From Bdellovibrionales bacterium (GTDB taxonomy: Bacteria; Bdellovibrionota_C; UBA2361; RFPC01): 40,018 nucleotides of DNA. Shown one piece after another: positions 1 through 7,664 of the stretch. The stretch spans positions 1-40,018 of the forward strand of contig JAGRAO010000004.1 of NCBI GenBank assembly GCA_020434565.1. Direction: 5' to 3'. Under the pieces are notes generated by a model. The model was not told where the DNA came from. It ran no database searches and saw only the letters and a list, made by a program, of their open reading frames with translations. Within the stretch, counting starts at the first letter, position 1. Each line of letters opens with the position of its first letter. The position numbers were made by a program, and so were the translations under genes.

Positions 1-341
1 CCGGGTACGATCGCCCCTTTGGAAGGACGGAGAGCGAAAACCTCGAAGGGGTCACCTCGGATTCACTCTGCGATTGTCCCTCTGTTCGCTGCTCTGTCAT
101 CGAATCTCTTCAGTCAACGTGGCTGCCTATCGTGGTGCCTTCTGTGCTAGTAGTAATCTCTAAAGTACGTCCCGCTACAAATCAGTGCGTTCGTGAGGCA
201 CCCACTTCTGAAGGGACAGTTTTCGAAATCATGTTTGTTTACTCAACGAGCTCAATGAAGAAAAACAAATCCTCATTAAAGAGAGAACTAACATACGGTA
301 GTATTTCTACAAGAGTTATTAGTTTAGATGTTTTAAAGTAA
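1..341. other. Left edge, no supported gene
   Basis: No gene can be supported here. One forward frame is open from the edge to a stop at 341, but its translation resembles no family I recognise, it has no convincing ribosome binding site, and the other two forward frames are also open for the first 150 bases. It could be the tail of a gene that starts outside the window. From about 300 the DNA becomes AT-rich and leads into the repeat cluster in front of parA. Confidence 0.3.
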
Positions 342-394
342 GCAGCAAAAAAAGTAAAGAATATTAATACTCTAGGGTGATATTTTTTTCTCAA

Positions 395-695
395 TTCACG
401 ACTTTTCTTCGGTCACTTCACGATAGTTCTTATCTCAAACGAGTGAATTTTGCCCCCTGATTCACGACGGTCGTTAGGTCAGCTCACGAGGATCGTTACG
501 GTGATTTCCCGATACTGAGTTTCTCTGAAACCCGATACGGTAGTTTTCGGTCACGTGAGACGAGATAAGTTTTTCGACCGTTTTCCTTTACTTCAGTTCA
601 CGATACCAAATGGTCGCGCTTTTTGAGCAATTTGGCTTAGGGATTCCTTCTTTCTGGTAATTCTTTCTGTGATGGATTATATCAGTTCACGTTAT
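395..695 (+). repeat. TTCACGA-type repeat cluster before parA (possible origin/partition region)
   Basis: The 10-mer TTCACGAYAN or close variants recur on the + strand: TTCACGAC at 395 and 461, TTCACGATAG at 417, TTCACGATAC at 597, TTCACGTTAT at 686, with weaker forms CTCACGAG at 483 and TTCCCGATA near 506. An AT-rich stretch (about 330-394) lies just upstream, and a TCACGTGA palindrome sits at 551-558. No canonical DnaA boxes (TTATCCACA) were seen. Iteron-like repeats next to an AT-rich segment and directly upstream of parAB suggest an origin or a protein-binding leader, but the role is inferred. The parA promoter must also lie in this stretch. Confidence 0.45.
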
Positions 696-732
696 TGGAT
701 CGGTGTATCGTACAACCTTCGGAGTCTCAGAC

Positions 733-1566
733 TTGGCAAGAATTATAGGTGTTGTGAACCAGAAAGGAGGAGTGGGAAAGACTACTACCTCTGTAAACCT
801 TTCGGCAGCTCTGGCTGCTAAAGGGAAGAAGGTTCTCGTAATAGATATTGATGCACAGGCCAACCTTTCGACCCATTTTGGCCTTAATCCTCACGAAGAT
901 GATTTTGAGGGTGAAGTATCTTCACCAGCAGAACCCGAGAGAGAAGTTGAAGAGGTAGGAACGATCTACGATGTTCTCAAGGGCCATCAGGGGTTGAGGG
1001 AAGTTATACAGAAGCGAACTGATTTCCTAGATGTCGTAACTTCCAGCCTTCTACTAAGTGCTGCTGATCTCGAACTTGGGGGTGTTGTTGGGCGAGAGTT
1101 GATTCTTCGACGAGCCCTCGAATCGGTTAAGAACGACTATGACTTTGTCATTATAGATTGTCCTCCTGCCCTTGGCCTGCTGTCGCTGAACGCCCTCGCC
1201 GCTGTTCAGGAAGTCATAGTTCCGGTCCAAAGCGAATATCTTGCCCTGCACGGGGTTCGTCAGCTCCTCGATACCATCGATCAGGTGAGAGAGGTCTATA
1301 ACACAAATCTTGGCGTGGGCGGTGTGCTTATCTGTATGCACGATAGCCGGAAGAGGTTAGCGCGAGCGGTCGCTGACACGATTCGAGCCTATTTTGGAGA
1401 CCTCGTCTTTGACACCGTCATTCGGCAAAACGTTTCTCTGGCGGAAGCTCCAGCGCAGGGACAGAGTATCTTTGAGTATGCTGATAAATCGCCCGGTGCT
1501 GAAGATTATCTTGCTCTTTGTGATGAGGTACTGAATGGCAAAAAGAAAGCTTGTGTTGGCGAATAA
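733..1566 (+). CDS. parA: Chromosome partitioning ATPase ParA (Soj)
   Basis: ParA/MinD-type ATPase that works with ParB to segregate the origin region along the nucleoid. The protein shows the deviant Walker A motif KGGVGKTTT near its N terminus, the Walker B-like DCPPALGLL, and the family C-terminal block containing NVSLAEAPAQGQSIFEY. Start choice: an upstream in-frame GTG lies at 703, but TTG at 733 gives the usual family N terminus (MARIIGVVNQ) and has GGAG at 721-724, eight bases away. An acidic insertion of about 20 residues lies between THFGLNP and TIYDVL, longer than in most Soj proteins. The 3' end overlaps parB by 32 bases, which suggests translational coupling. The chromosomal type is inferred from the sequence and from the parB/folC setting. 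Confidence 0.93.
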   Translation: MARIIGVVNQKGGVGKTTTSVNLSAALAAKGKKVLVIDIDAQANLSTHFGLNPHEDDFEGEVSSPAEPEREVEEVGTIYDVLKGHQGLREVIQKRTDFLDVVTSSLLLSAADLELGGVVGRELILRRALESVKNDYDFVIIDCPPALGLLSLNALAAVQEVIVPVQSEYLALHGVRQLLDTIDQVREVYNTNLGVGGVLICMHDSRKRLARAVADTIRAYFGDLVFDTVIRQNVSLAEAPAQGQSIFEYADKSPGAEDYLALCDEVLNGKKKACVGE

Positions 1567-2395
1567 CCCGCTTCTCTCAGGCCCAAAGCTTGATGAAAGG
1601 GGAAGAAGCTCTATTCCTTACAGAGAGCTCGCTCTCGATTCTATTGTTCGAGATCCGAACCAGCCGAGAGTTCACTTTGATCAGGAAAAGCTCCAGGAAC
1701 TTGCTGAGTCAATTAAAACCTATGGAGTTTTGAGCCCGCTGATTGTTCGACCCCACACTGAGAATAGGTTTCAACTTGTCGCTGGGGAGCGGCGATTGAG
1801 AGCAAGCGCCCTTGCTGGGCTGAAAAGTGTTCCAGTTATTATCAGTAGAGATGACGATAGTACTGGGGAGCGAACGCTTGCAGTTCAGTTGGTTGAAAAT
1901 CTGCAGAGAGCAGATCTCACCCCTTTGGAGAGGGCGCATGCGATCGGCGCTCTTAAAGAGACATATGAACTCAGTGTGCGGCAGGTGGCTGAGAAGCTCG
2001 GTGTGTCCAAAAGCATGGTTCAACGGAGCCTTGATATTCTCGATCTCCCTGATGATTTACTGAACGCGCTTCGCCAGGGGGCGGCTGAGTCAAAGGTCCT
2101 CTTGCTAGCGAAAATTGAAGATCAGGAAATTAGAGAGAGCTATCTGAAGGATCTCGATACGCTCACGCGGAGTCAAATAAAGCGGGATCTCGATTCTGAA
2201 TTAAACAAGGAAAACTCAAAGAAAGTAATTTCCCTTTCACCGGAAGATCGACGCCTGGTTGAGGAGATACAGGAAGCTGTGGGCTTGAAAGTGAGGCTTA
2301 TTCGGAATGGCCAGAATGCTTCGGCAGGCAAGGTATCGATCGATTTTTACTCTGATGAAGACCTCCAGGAGCTATTTCGAAAGCTCGTTTCGTAG
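1535..2395 (+). CDS. parB: Chromosome partitioning protein ParB (Spo0J)
   Basis: Centromere-binding CTPase clamp protein that loads at parS sites and stimulates ParA. In the 286-residue product, a ParB N-terminal domain spans about residues 28-115. It includes the CTP-binding box GERR at 84-87 and the ENxQR-type motif VENLQRADLTPLE near 120. A helix-turn-helix follows at about 146-166 (LSVRQVAEKLGVSKSMV), with a linker and a C-terminal dimerisation region after it. The length is normal for the family. It starts inside parA in another frame, so the two are almost certainly cotranscribed. Two 17-bp palindromes directly downstream are candidate binding sites. Confidence 0.94.
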   Translation: MAKRKLVLANNPLLSGPKLDERGRSSIPYRELALDSIVRDPNQPRVHFDQEKLQELAESIKTYGVLSPLIVRPHTENRFQLVAGERRLRASALAGLKSVPVIISRDDDSTGERTLAVQLVENLQRADLTPLERAHAIGALKETYELSVRQVAEKLGVSKSMVQRSLDILDLPDDLLNALRQGAAESKVLLLAKIEDQEIRESYLKDLDTLTRSQIKRDLDSELNKENSKKVISLSPEDRRLVEEIQEAVGLKVRLIRNGQNASAGKVSIDFYSDEDLQELFRKLVS

Positions 2396-2399
2396 TTTG

Positions 2400-2416
2400 C
2401 GTCCCACCGTGGGACA
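2400..2416. promoter_or_regulatory. parS-like palindrome, copy 1
   Basis: Seven-base arms GTCCCAC and GTGGGAC flank a single central base, five bases after the parB stop codon. The reverse complement matches the second copy at 2472 over 16 of 17 positions, so the two lie in opposite orientation. The known bacterial parS is TGTTTCACGTGAAACA; this shares the TGT-CCAC/GTGG-ACA layout but has an odd-length centre. A parS variant is likely from the position; a hairpin without a T-run is the alternative. Confidence 0.5.
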
Positions 2417-2471
2417 GTATTTGCGATTCTTAAATTCCTGTTGTTATCGAGTTTTGAAGTAATTCTTTTAG

Positions 2472-2488
2472 TGTCCCACGGTGGGACA
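2472..2488. promoter_or_regulatory. parS-like palindrome, copy 2
   Basis: The 17-mer TGTCCCACGGTGGGACA is a perfect palindrome apart from its central base. It lies 55 bases from copy 1 and abuts the folC ribosome binding site, so a protein bound here could also affect folC expression. No third copy was noticed in the window. Assignment as a ParB target rests on similarity to parS and closeness to parAB. Confidence 0.5.
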
Positions 2489-2499
2489 GGGAAGTTCAC

Positions 2500-3738
2500 T
2501 TGGATCAAAATCCACTTTTGACACGGCTCAAATCGCTCAAGCAATGGCAGGGCGGGAAGGGATATACGATAGATTCCATACGTCTTGCTGCCGAGAACTT
2601 GGGGGATCCTCAGGAAGGGTTTAGGACCATTCACGTTACTGGAACGAACGGAAAGGGATCTACTGCAGCTATGATCGCTGCTGGACTCGGCTCCGCCGGT
2701 TTTAAAGTAGGCCTTTTTACCTCACCGCATCTTTCGACAATGAATGAGAGGTTTTGTATCGATGGGACACCGCTTTCAGATGCTCAACTGGAGGCGGTAC
2801 TAGAGAGCATCGTAGAGAAAATCGGCGAATCGTTCTTTGATCTCAGCTTTTTTGAAGCGTGTACGATTGTTGGCTTTCAGAGCTTTTGGATGGAACAGGT
2901 AGATTTCGGAGTGATTGAAGTGGGCCTTGGAGGAACTTTGGATGCGACAAATGTTATTAAATGCCCCGAGTTAGCTGTCATCACTTCAATTTCCCTGGAT
3001 CACGAGAACGTTTTGGGAAATACGGAGGAAGCCATCGCTCGAGATAAATGCGGGATAATTAAGCCCGGTACCAGCGTGTTCGTGGGGCAAGTAAGGCGTG
3101 AGATTCGTGATTTGATAGAAGCAGAGGCACAAAAAAGGCAAGCGAGGAATGTGTCTTTCTTTTCACCTAAGGATCTTTTCTCGTCTCAATTGCGGGGAGA
3201 ATACCAAGCGCTAAATAGCGGTCTTGCGAGAAGCTGCCTCAGGGGATTGGGGGTCTCTGAACCAGCTATTGAGAGAGGCTTTGCCTCTGTCGTTTGGCCG
3301 GGAAGAATGGAAGAGGTGAGGGGGTTTTCAAGACCCATAACTTTTGAGTGTGCGCACAACATCGATGGCATTCGAAAATCGTGTCGAGCCTTGGGAAGTG
3401 TGCTCGAAAGTGAACCGACGATTGCTTTTGGAGTTCTCGAGACAAAGCAATGGCGCGAAATGCTGGGGGAACTCTTAGAACTCTCGAGAGACTTTCTTCT
3501 CCTTGAGCCCGACTCTTCGCGGTCGCTCCCTCAGAACGAGCTGCAGTCGTGGCTAACGGGAAATGGAGTAAGTTTTCGAGCTTTCGGAAGAGATTATTCA
3601 CGATTCATCACTGACGAGATTGAAGGGTCAGACTCTTCGAAGCCTCTTGTATTGATAGGTTCGATTTATCTCGTTGGCGCCATACGTGGGCTTTTAGGTT
3701 TGCCGTTCGGGCCTCTCTGGCAAAGAGAACATGTTTAG
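2500..3738 (+). CDS. folC: Folylpolyglutamate / dihydrofolate synthase FolC
   Basis: Cytoplasmic Mur-ligase-family enzyme that uses ATP to attach glutamate to dihydropteroate and/or tetrahydrofolate. The 412-residue product shows the P-loop GTNGKGS at 48-54, the conserved LFTSPHLSTMNERF segment, the GLGGTLDATN motif and the ISLDHENVLGNTEEAIA segment. In the C-terminal domain the usual DGAHN motif appears as ECAHNIDG. Length is typical. The start is TTG at 2500, with AGGGA at 2488-2492 as a ribosome binding site that touches the second palindrome. It follows parB by about 100 bases and may share its transcript. Whether it has both activities cannot be told from sequence. Confidence 0.92.
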   Translation: MDQNPLLTRLKSLKQWQGGKGYTIDSIRLAAENLGDPQEGFRTIHVTGTNGKGSTAAMIAAGLGSAGFKVGLFTSPHLSTMNERFCIDGTPLSDAQLEAVLESIVEKIGESFFDLSFFEACTIVGFQSFWMEQVDFGVIEVGLGGTLDATNVIKCPELAVITSISLDHENVLGNTEEAIARDKCGIIKPGTSVFVGQVRREIRDLIEAEAQKRQARNVSFFSPKDLFSSQLRGEYQALNSGLARSCLRGLGVSEPAIERGFASVVWPGRMEEVRGFSRPITFECAHNIDGIRKSCRALGSVLESEPTIAFGVLETKQWREMLGELLELSRDFLLLEPDSSRSLPQNELQSWLTGNGVSFRAFGRDYSRFITDEIEGSDSSKPLVLIGSIYLVGAIRGLLGLPFGPLWQREHV

Positions 3739-3855
3739 TTAAGCACTTGCAATTATTGAATATTTTTACGATCCGGAGCCAGCGTATATGCCCTTTCTCG
3801 CTCTCGCTTCAGCGAGGACGAGCAGGTTACAAGCATCCATCTCCTCGGTAAATGA

Positions 3856-4200
3856 TTACCGAAACGAATGAAAATGCTCCCTGAAGTCGGACACTTTGCC
3901 GCTTTGAATTTCAATGCCCTCTTGTTTGAGCAGAGCACGCTTTTTAGAGAGGCCTCCAGAATAACCACCGAGGTTTCCATCGCTCCGTACAACCCGGTGA
4001 CACGGAATCTCCGGGGCAAATGGATTAGCGCCGACGCAACGTCCTACTGCTCTAAAGCCCGGAGTCTTAAGTGCTCTCGCCAACTCACCGTAGCTGGTAA
4101 CTTTTCCTTTTGGAATTTGGAGCAAGAGTGCATAACACCTCTTTTGAAACGAGGTGAGATTTTCCTTCTGAAGCGACTTCTGTGAATGTTTTTTGGCCAT
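3856..4200 (-). CDS. ogt: Methylated-DNA--protein-cysteine methyltransferase (small form)
   Basis: Suicide DNA-repair protein that moves an alkyl group from O6-alkylguanine to its own cysteine. The 114-residue product corresponds to the C-terminal DNA-binding domain alone. It carries the family winged-helix start (FQKRCYALLLQIPKGKVTSYGELA), the arginine-finger region (AVGRCVGANP), the active-site PCHR at 66-69 with Cys67, and GNLGGYSGG after it. The cysteine is intact, so it is not an alkyltransferase-like (ATL) protein, where that position is altered. The longer frame begins at 4242, but ATG at 4200 gives the family-like N terminus; no strong ribosome binding site is visible for either. It is divergent from the neighbouring phosphatase gene. 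The symbol could equally be mgt or ada-C. Confidence 0.88.
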   Translation of the reverse strand: MAKKHSQKSLQKENLTSFQKRCYALLLQIPKGKVTSYGELARALKTPGFRAVGRCVGANPFAPEIPCHRVVRSDGNLGGYSGGLSKKRALLKQEGIEIQSGKVSDFREHFHSFR

Positions 4201-4289
4201 GATCGGTATGTCCGTGTTTGAAAGACGTGTGGTGCTCCTCATGTCTTTTTTGTTCTACTCGCTATACTCCAATCAGGGGTGAAAAACCA

Positions 4290-5072
4290 ATGCAATCGAA
4301 AACCGAAGCAGTTATAGCGTTAATGCAGAGAGCCGGAGAGGTCGCGCTCTCGTATTGGCCAGGCCAGAATTCGAACCCAAAAGAACTACATTCGCAATTA
4401 AAGGAAGATGGCTCTCTTGTGACTGCGGCTGATATTGCTTGTAGTAGAATCCTTGTCCCTGGCTTACAGCACCTTTATCCGGAAGCGATTATTGTTTCAG
4501 AAGAGGAGGTCCCGAACCTCAGCAACGCTACACCCCAGACTTTAATCTTTGTCGATCCGATCGATGGCACCTCCCTGTTTGTCGAAGGCAGCGATGACTT
4601 CGGAATGTTGGTTGGTATCTGCGAAAAGGGGATCGCGGACGTTGGCGTAATGTATTTTCCGGCCCTCAATCGGTTTTTCTTCACAGATATGCCGAACTCC
4701 GTAAGGTGTAGTCAGAACGGGATTGACCCCGAACTTTCAGAGATTGAAACCCTCGAGAGAGATTCGGTCTATCTTCGTGCAGGTGATTTGGAAGTACAGG
4801 ATCGCTGCTTTTCAACGAGTTTTCTTGATACGGGCGTAGCTTTTCGCCGGCTCATCACGGGTGAATTGGCAGGGGTAGCACTTTATCTTCGGACCCTCGG
4901 TCCGTGGGATCTTGCTGCGCCGAGCGCCTTGATATCGTCGCTTGGGGGAACCGTGACTGATGAAGCAGGGGAGCCGTTTGTGTTTACCGCTCAGACCGAT
5001 CTAAGCGGACGTTGGTTCGTGGCAACCAATGGACGAGTTCACAACGAAGTGCTTGAAAGGCTTCCGAGATAG
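4290..5072 (+). CDS. Inositol monophosphatase family protein (CysQ/HisN-like)
   Basis: Mg2+-dependent phosphatase of the FIG superfamily, cytoplasmic. The 260-residue product shows the metal-binding set: SLVTAAD at 42-48, the SEEE acidic motif at 70-73, DPIDGT at 89-94, and the C-terminal GPWDLAAPSALISSLGG. The substrate is not decided by these motifs. 3'(2'),5'-bisphosphate nucleotidase (CysQ) and histidinol-phosphatase are the main candidates, and inositol-1-phosphatase is also possible. An in-frame start exists at 4218, but ATG at 4290 has AGGGGTG seven bases upstream. No pathway neighbours help to choose the substrate. Confidence 0.85.
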   Translation: MQSKTEAVIALMQRAGEVALSYWPGQNSNPKELHSQLKEDGSLVTAADIACSRILVPGLQHLYPEAIIVSEEEVPNLSNATPQTLIFVDPIDGTSLFVEGSDDFGMLVGICEKGIADVGVMYFPALNRFFFTDMPNSVRCSQNGIDPELSEIETLERDSVYLRAGDLEVQDRCFSTSFLDTGVAFRRLITGELAGVALYLRTLGPWDLAAPSALISSLGGTVTDEAGEPFVFTAQTDLSGRWFVATNGRVHNEVLERLPR

Positions 5073-5257
5073 AAAAGAACTAGGCCAGTAACTCTTTGTA
5101 TTTGAAGGTAAATTCCAGGATAACAGAGAGCACTTCCACCGCGGTAATGGGGCCTGCTAGGTCACTCTCACAAGACTAGCCGACATAACTTTTCACGAAG
5201 ATCTGGTGGGACGCTAGTGGGCAACTGATGGTCTAGTATCTTCGATTGGGTGGTTGT

Positions 5258-6316
5258 GTGAATAGGTTGGATGTATTTGCGCGCGGCGTTGTCGCGTGCC
5301 TCGTTGTATCGTGCGTTAGTTTTCCCCTTAAAGGTTCGGCTCTTTCAGCCGAATTTCACGAGAACGCAGATGAGTTCGTTTCTGAGCCGTGTGGCAACAC
5401 GGTTGGAGAGTCGATGTATCTTCGGAGTTCCTCGACAGAAGGCTCAGGAGGTAATCCATGCGGTCCTACTCCGACACCTTCACCGACAGTTACTCCGACT
5501 CCGGAACCGACGCCGACTCCTGAGCCAACTCCAACCCCGTGTCCAGATTGTCCGCCGCTCCTCGTGATAACGCTTAACGGGGTCAATGCGGATTTCGATA
5601 GTCCCTTCCATAACCTCCCAGGGTGGATTGACCTGCCGTTTCCCGGTGGCGGGGAGCACATTCCGATAGATCCGTTTCACGGATTCTTACAGGCGTGTGG
5701 GGCGCATCCTCTGAAACCGAAGATGCTCGACCAGATCCGAGAGATGATAAAGGATTGGAAAGAGGCCAATCCGTGCGGCAAGGTTCTAATTATTGGGCAT
5801 TCGATGGGAGGAATTACGGCGTGGGGATTGAGAAACGATGGAGATTGCGTATTTGCGCTCGATCCGCCTCTCAACTCCTGTAACTCTTGTTCACGTTTCT
5901 TTTGCACCTCTATGGAGGACACCTGTAAAGCGATTGAGGATGGAATCGAGGATTGGCCTGGCTACATTGATTGGGAAGACTGGGGCCTCCCACACACTCC
6001 TTTTGGTGATCCCGAGGCAAACTGTGATCAGTTACGTGATGCAGAAGACGAGATTCGCTCATGCCTCACGAGTGTTGCACCAAATTGTGATGATTGGGTA
6101 CCAGAGCCGAGTGGATGGATGTGTCTCACTCCCATGGTAGAACAGCTTATTCATGAGGACGGTGGCTCGGGTGAGGAATCGACCGAGGATGGGTCCTTTC
6201 AGAAGGAGCTTGATTCTACTATCAATGATCTCAATGGAGATCTTGAGCGAAACTTTGGGGTTTCAGTCAAAGAGTACCCTTCGACCTGTAAGTACCTCTC
6301 TGAGGTCATGCGATAA
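5258..6316 (+). CDS. Secreted alpha/beta-hydrolase (lipase-like) with Pro-Thr linker
   Basis: Probable exported esterase or lipase. A signal peptide (hydrophobic run VVACLVVSCVSF) opens the protein. A low-complexity linker of PTPTPEP repeats follows at about residues 70-95, then a domain that begins LLVITLNGVN and carries the nucleophile elbow GHSMGG at about 180-185. Cysteines are frequent in the second half (CNSCSRFFC and others), suggesting disulfides. The catalytic Asp and His cannot be assigned with confidence. Start codons are uncertain: GTG at 5258 fits a signal peptide with GGGTGG just upstream, and TTG at 5246 is the longer option. It stands alone, with about 170 bases of unassigned DNA upstream. 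Substrate unknown. Confidence 0.75.
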   Translation: MNRLDVFARGVVACLVVSCVSFPLKGSALSAEFHENADEFVSEPCGNTVGESMYLRSSSTEGSGGNPCGPTPTPSPTVTPTPEPTPTPEPTPTPCPDCPPLLVITLNGVNADFDSPFHNLPGWIDLPFPGGGEHIPIDPFHGFLQACGAHPLKPKMLDQIREMIKDWKEANPCGKVLIIGHSMGGITAWGLRNDGDCVFALDPPLNSCNSCSRFFCTSMEDTCKAIEDGIEDWPGYIDWEDWGLPHTPFGDPEANCDQLRDAEDEIRSCLTSVAPNCDDWVPEPSGWMCLTPMVEQLIHEDGGSGEESTEDGSFQKELDSTINDLNGDLERNFGVSVKEYPSTCKYLSEVMR

Positions 6317-6330
6317 GCCTCGCGTGCGTG

Positions 6331-6362
6331 GAGCCGCGGGGATGCACAAAGAAACGCGGCTC
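6331..6362. terminator. GC-rich hairpin after the lipase-like gene
   Basis: Arms GAGCCGCG and CGCGGCTC form an 8-bp perfect stem with a 16-base loop, 15 bases after the upstream stop codon. There is no T-run on either side, so it is only a weak terminator candidate; a transcript-stabilising hairpin is as likely. Confidence 0.25.
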
Positions 6363-6465
6363 AACATGGGGCACTAGCAGGTGGTTAGAGGAATGACCTC
6401 CGCGGCTCAGGATTTCTCGCGTCAGAGTGCTGCCCGGCCATTCGAGTATTCTGGCGGGAAAACTG

Positions 6466-6738
6466 CTAACAGTGAAAGCCGAGAGCTTGCACAACGTGAC
6501 AAAAGATCGAGAGCATAAATTTCCAGATCTTGATGTGAACATCGATGAGAAACTGGATCACTCGGCGGAAGATGTCATCGCCTCTTCCTTCGGCACCCAG
6601 TCGAAGCTGCTCGAGAGAGTCGAAATGAACTCTCATAGGATTGACGAGGCAATGATCGCTTTGGGCCAAGGCTGAAGAAGCAAAGACAACGGCGCAAGCT
6701 ATGCCCAACAAAAGGGCGACGGGCCAGTATTTTTTCAC
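6466..6738 (-). CDS. Small secreted protein of unknown function
   Basis: The 90-residue product is not recognised. It starts with a clear signal peptide (MKKYWPVALLLGIACAVVFA, cleavage likely after SSALA). The mature part is about 65 residues with three cysteines (one near the start, two near the end) and an aromatic amphipathic stretch around IQFLIDVHIKIWKFML. The start is GTG at 6738 with GGGAG six bases upstream. A forward frame at 6427-6675 over the same DNA also looks protein-like but lacks a signal peptide and a good ribosome binding site, so the minus-strand reading is preferred. Confidence 0.55.
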   Translation of the reverse strand: MKKYWPVALLLGIACAVVFASSALAQSDHCLVNPMRVHFDSLEQLRLGAEGRGDDIFRRVIQFLIDVHIKIWKFMLSIFCHVVQALGFHC

Positions 6739-6895
6739 GGCGTACTCCCAGAAATTCCCCTCCTCCCCGTTATGATTCGGTAAGGGCTGGTGTTGCAGAG
6801 AAGTTCAAGAAGTACCCCTTTTGCCGGGATATTTCGACGAAAAGCTGGTGCACTAGTGGGGCTGCGCCGTTCTGAGTGGATAGCTGCTCAAGGAC

Positions 6896-7396
6896 CTACA
6901 GGGACTTTCGGGATCCCCACTCGCAGGCGGCCTCTTCGGACGCCCTTTTCATGCTTTCTGACAGGTTTGGCTTCATGCCGAGACAAGAAAGAGCGCTGTG
7001 AACACGTTCTCGGATGATCTCTGACTCTGGCTCGTACCTTTCGGCGCGGCGGATGGCCGCTCCGAGTTTCCCGAGAGCGTCGAGAGAAGCCCGTTGAAGG
7101 CTAGACTCAAGCGTATCAAAGCGAAGTGGCCCAACATCAGCAAGAGAAAGGAGTGACTCAGCAAGATCGGGCCAGTTATCTAAAGTGGCGAAACGCTCAT
7201 CTCGCGAACCGGTAAGTGCAATAACCACCTCCGTCGTAGCGTTCAGTTTTTCTTGAGGTGAACCGTGGGCGAGTACATCGTTGATTCGTTGAGAAGAGGC
7301 GACGGTTCGAGAAGTCTCACCGCAGCTGAGTTCACTAAGCGAACTCCCTTCTAGCCCTTCTTGAGTATCAGGCGCATCACTGCCGTGTTGTAACAT
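6896..7396 (-). CDS. Hypothetical protein, helical, cytoplasmic
   Basis: The product of about 166 residues is not recognised. There is no signal peptide or membrane segment. The sequence is rich in Leu, Glu, Ser and Ala, with predicted helices over residues 40-140 and a charged tail. Start options are ATG at 7396 and GTG at 7402; a purine-rich GAGAG precedes both. It lies upstream of the small secreted gene on the same strand, with a 157-base gap, and could share a transcript with it. No function can be offered. Confidence 0.5.
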   Translation of the reverse strand: MLQHGSDAPDTQEGLEGSSLSELSCGETSRTVASSQRINDVLAHGSPQEKLNATTEVVIALTGSRDERFATLDNWPDLAESLLSLADVGPLRFDTLESSLQRASLDALGKLGAAIRRAERYEPESEIIRERVHSALSCLGMKPNLSESMKRASEEAACEWGSRKSL

Positions 7397-7664
7397 CTCC
7401 ACACTCTCTCATTGACGACTACGAGGAGATAGTAACAGGGAGATTGGGTTTAACGAAGAGTCGAACTTTCTCTCTCTCTATGGGTTGAGAGTTCTTTGAG
7501 GAAGTGGCCCAAAGTGTTCCGGGCTGCAAAAGGTCTGCCGAGCTTCAGATGTTAAGAAAGAGTGGAAAATCAGCCAAATACCGCTGGCGAGGTTCTTGCT
7601 GACTTATTGTGGGGATTTTGGTGTGTGGTAATTTTTTCCCATCCGGGCTGGGTAAAAGGTTGAA

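Noticed and set aside
132-341. Forward frame near the left edge as a gene
   Set aside because: No recognised likeness, no ribosome binding site, and other frames nearby are equally open.
551-558. TCACGTGA as a canonical parS core
   Set aside because: Only the central eight bases match; the flanks do not, and the 17-mers after parB are better candidates.
3856-4200. Alkyltransferase-like (ATL) protein lacking the active cysteine
   Set aside because: The PCHR motif is present with its cysteine, so it should be an active methyltransferase.
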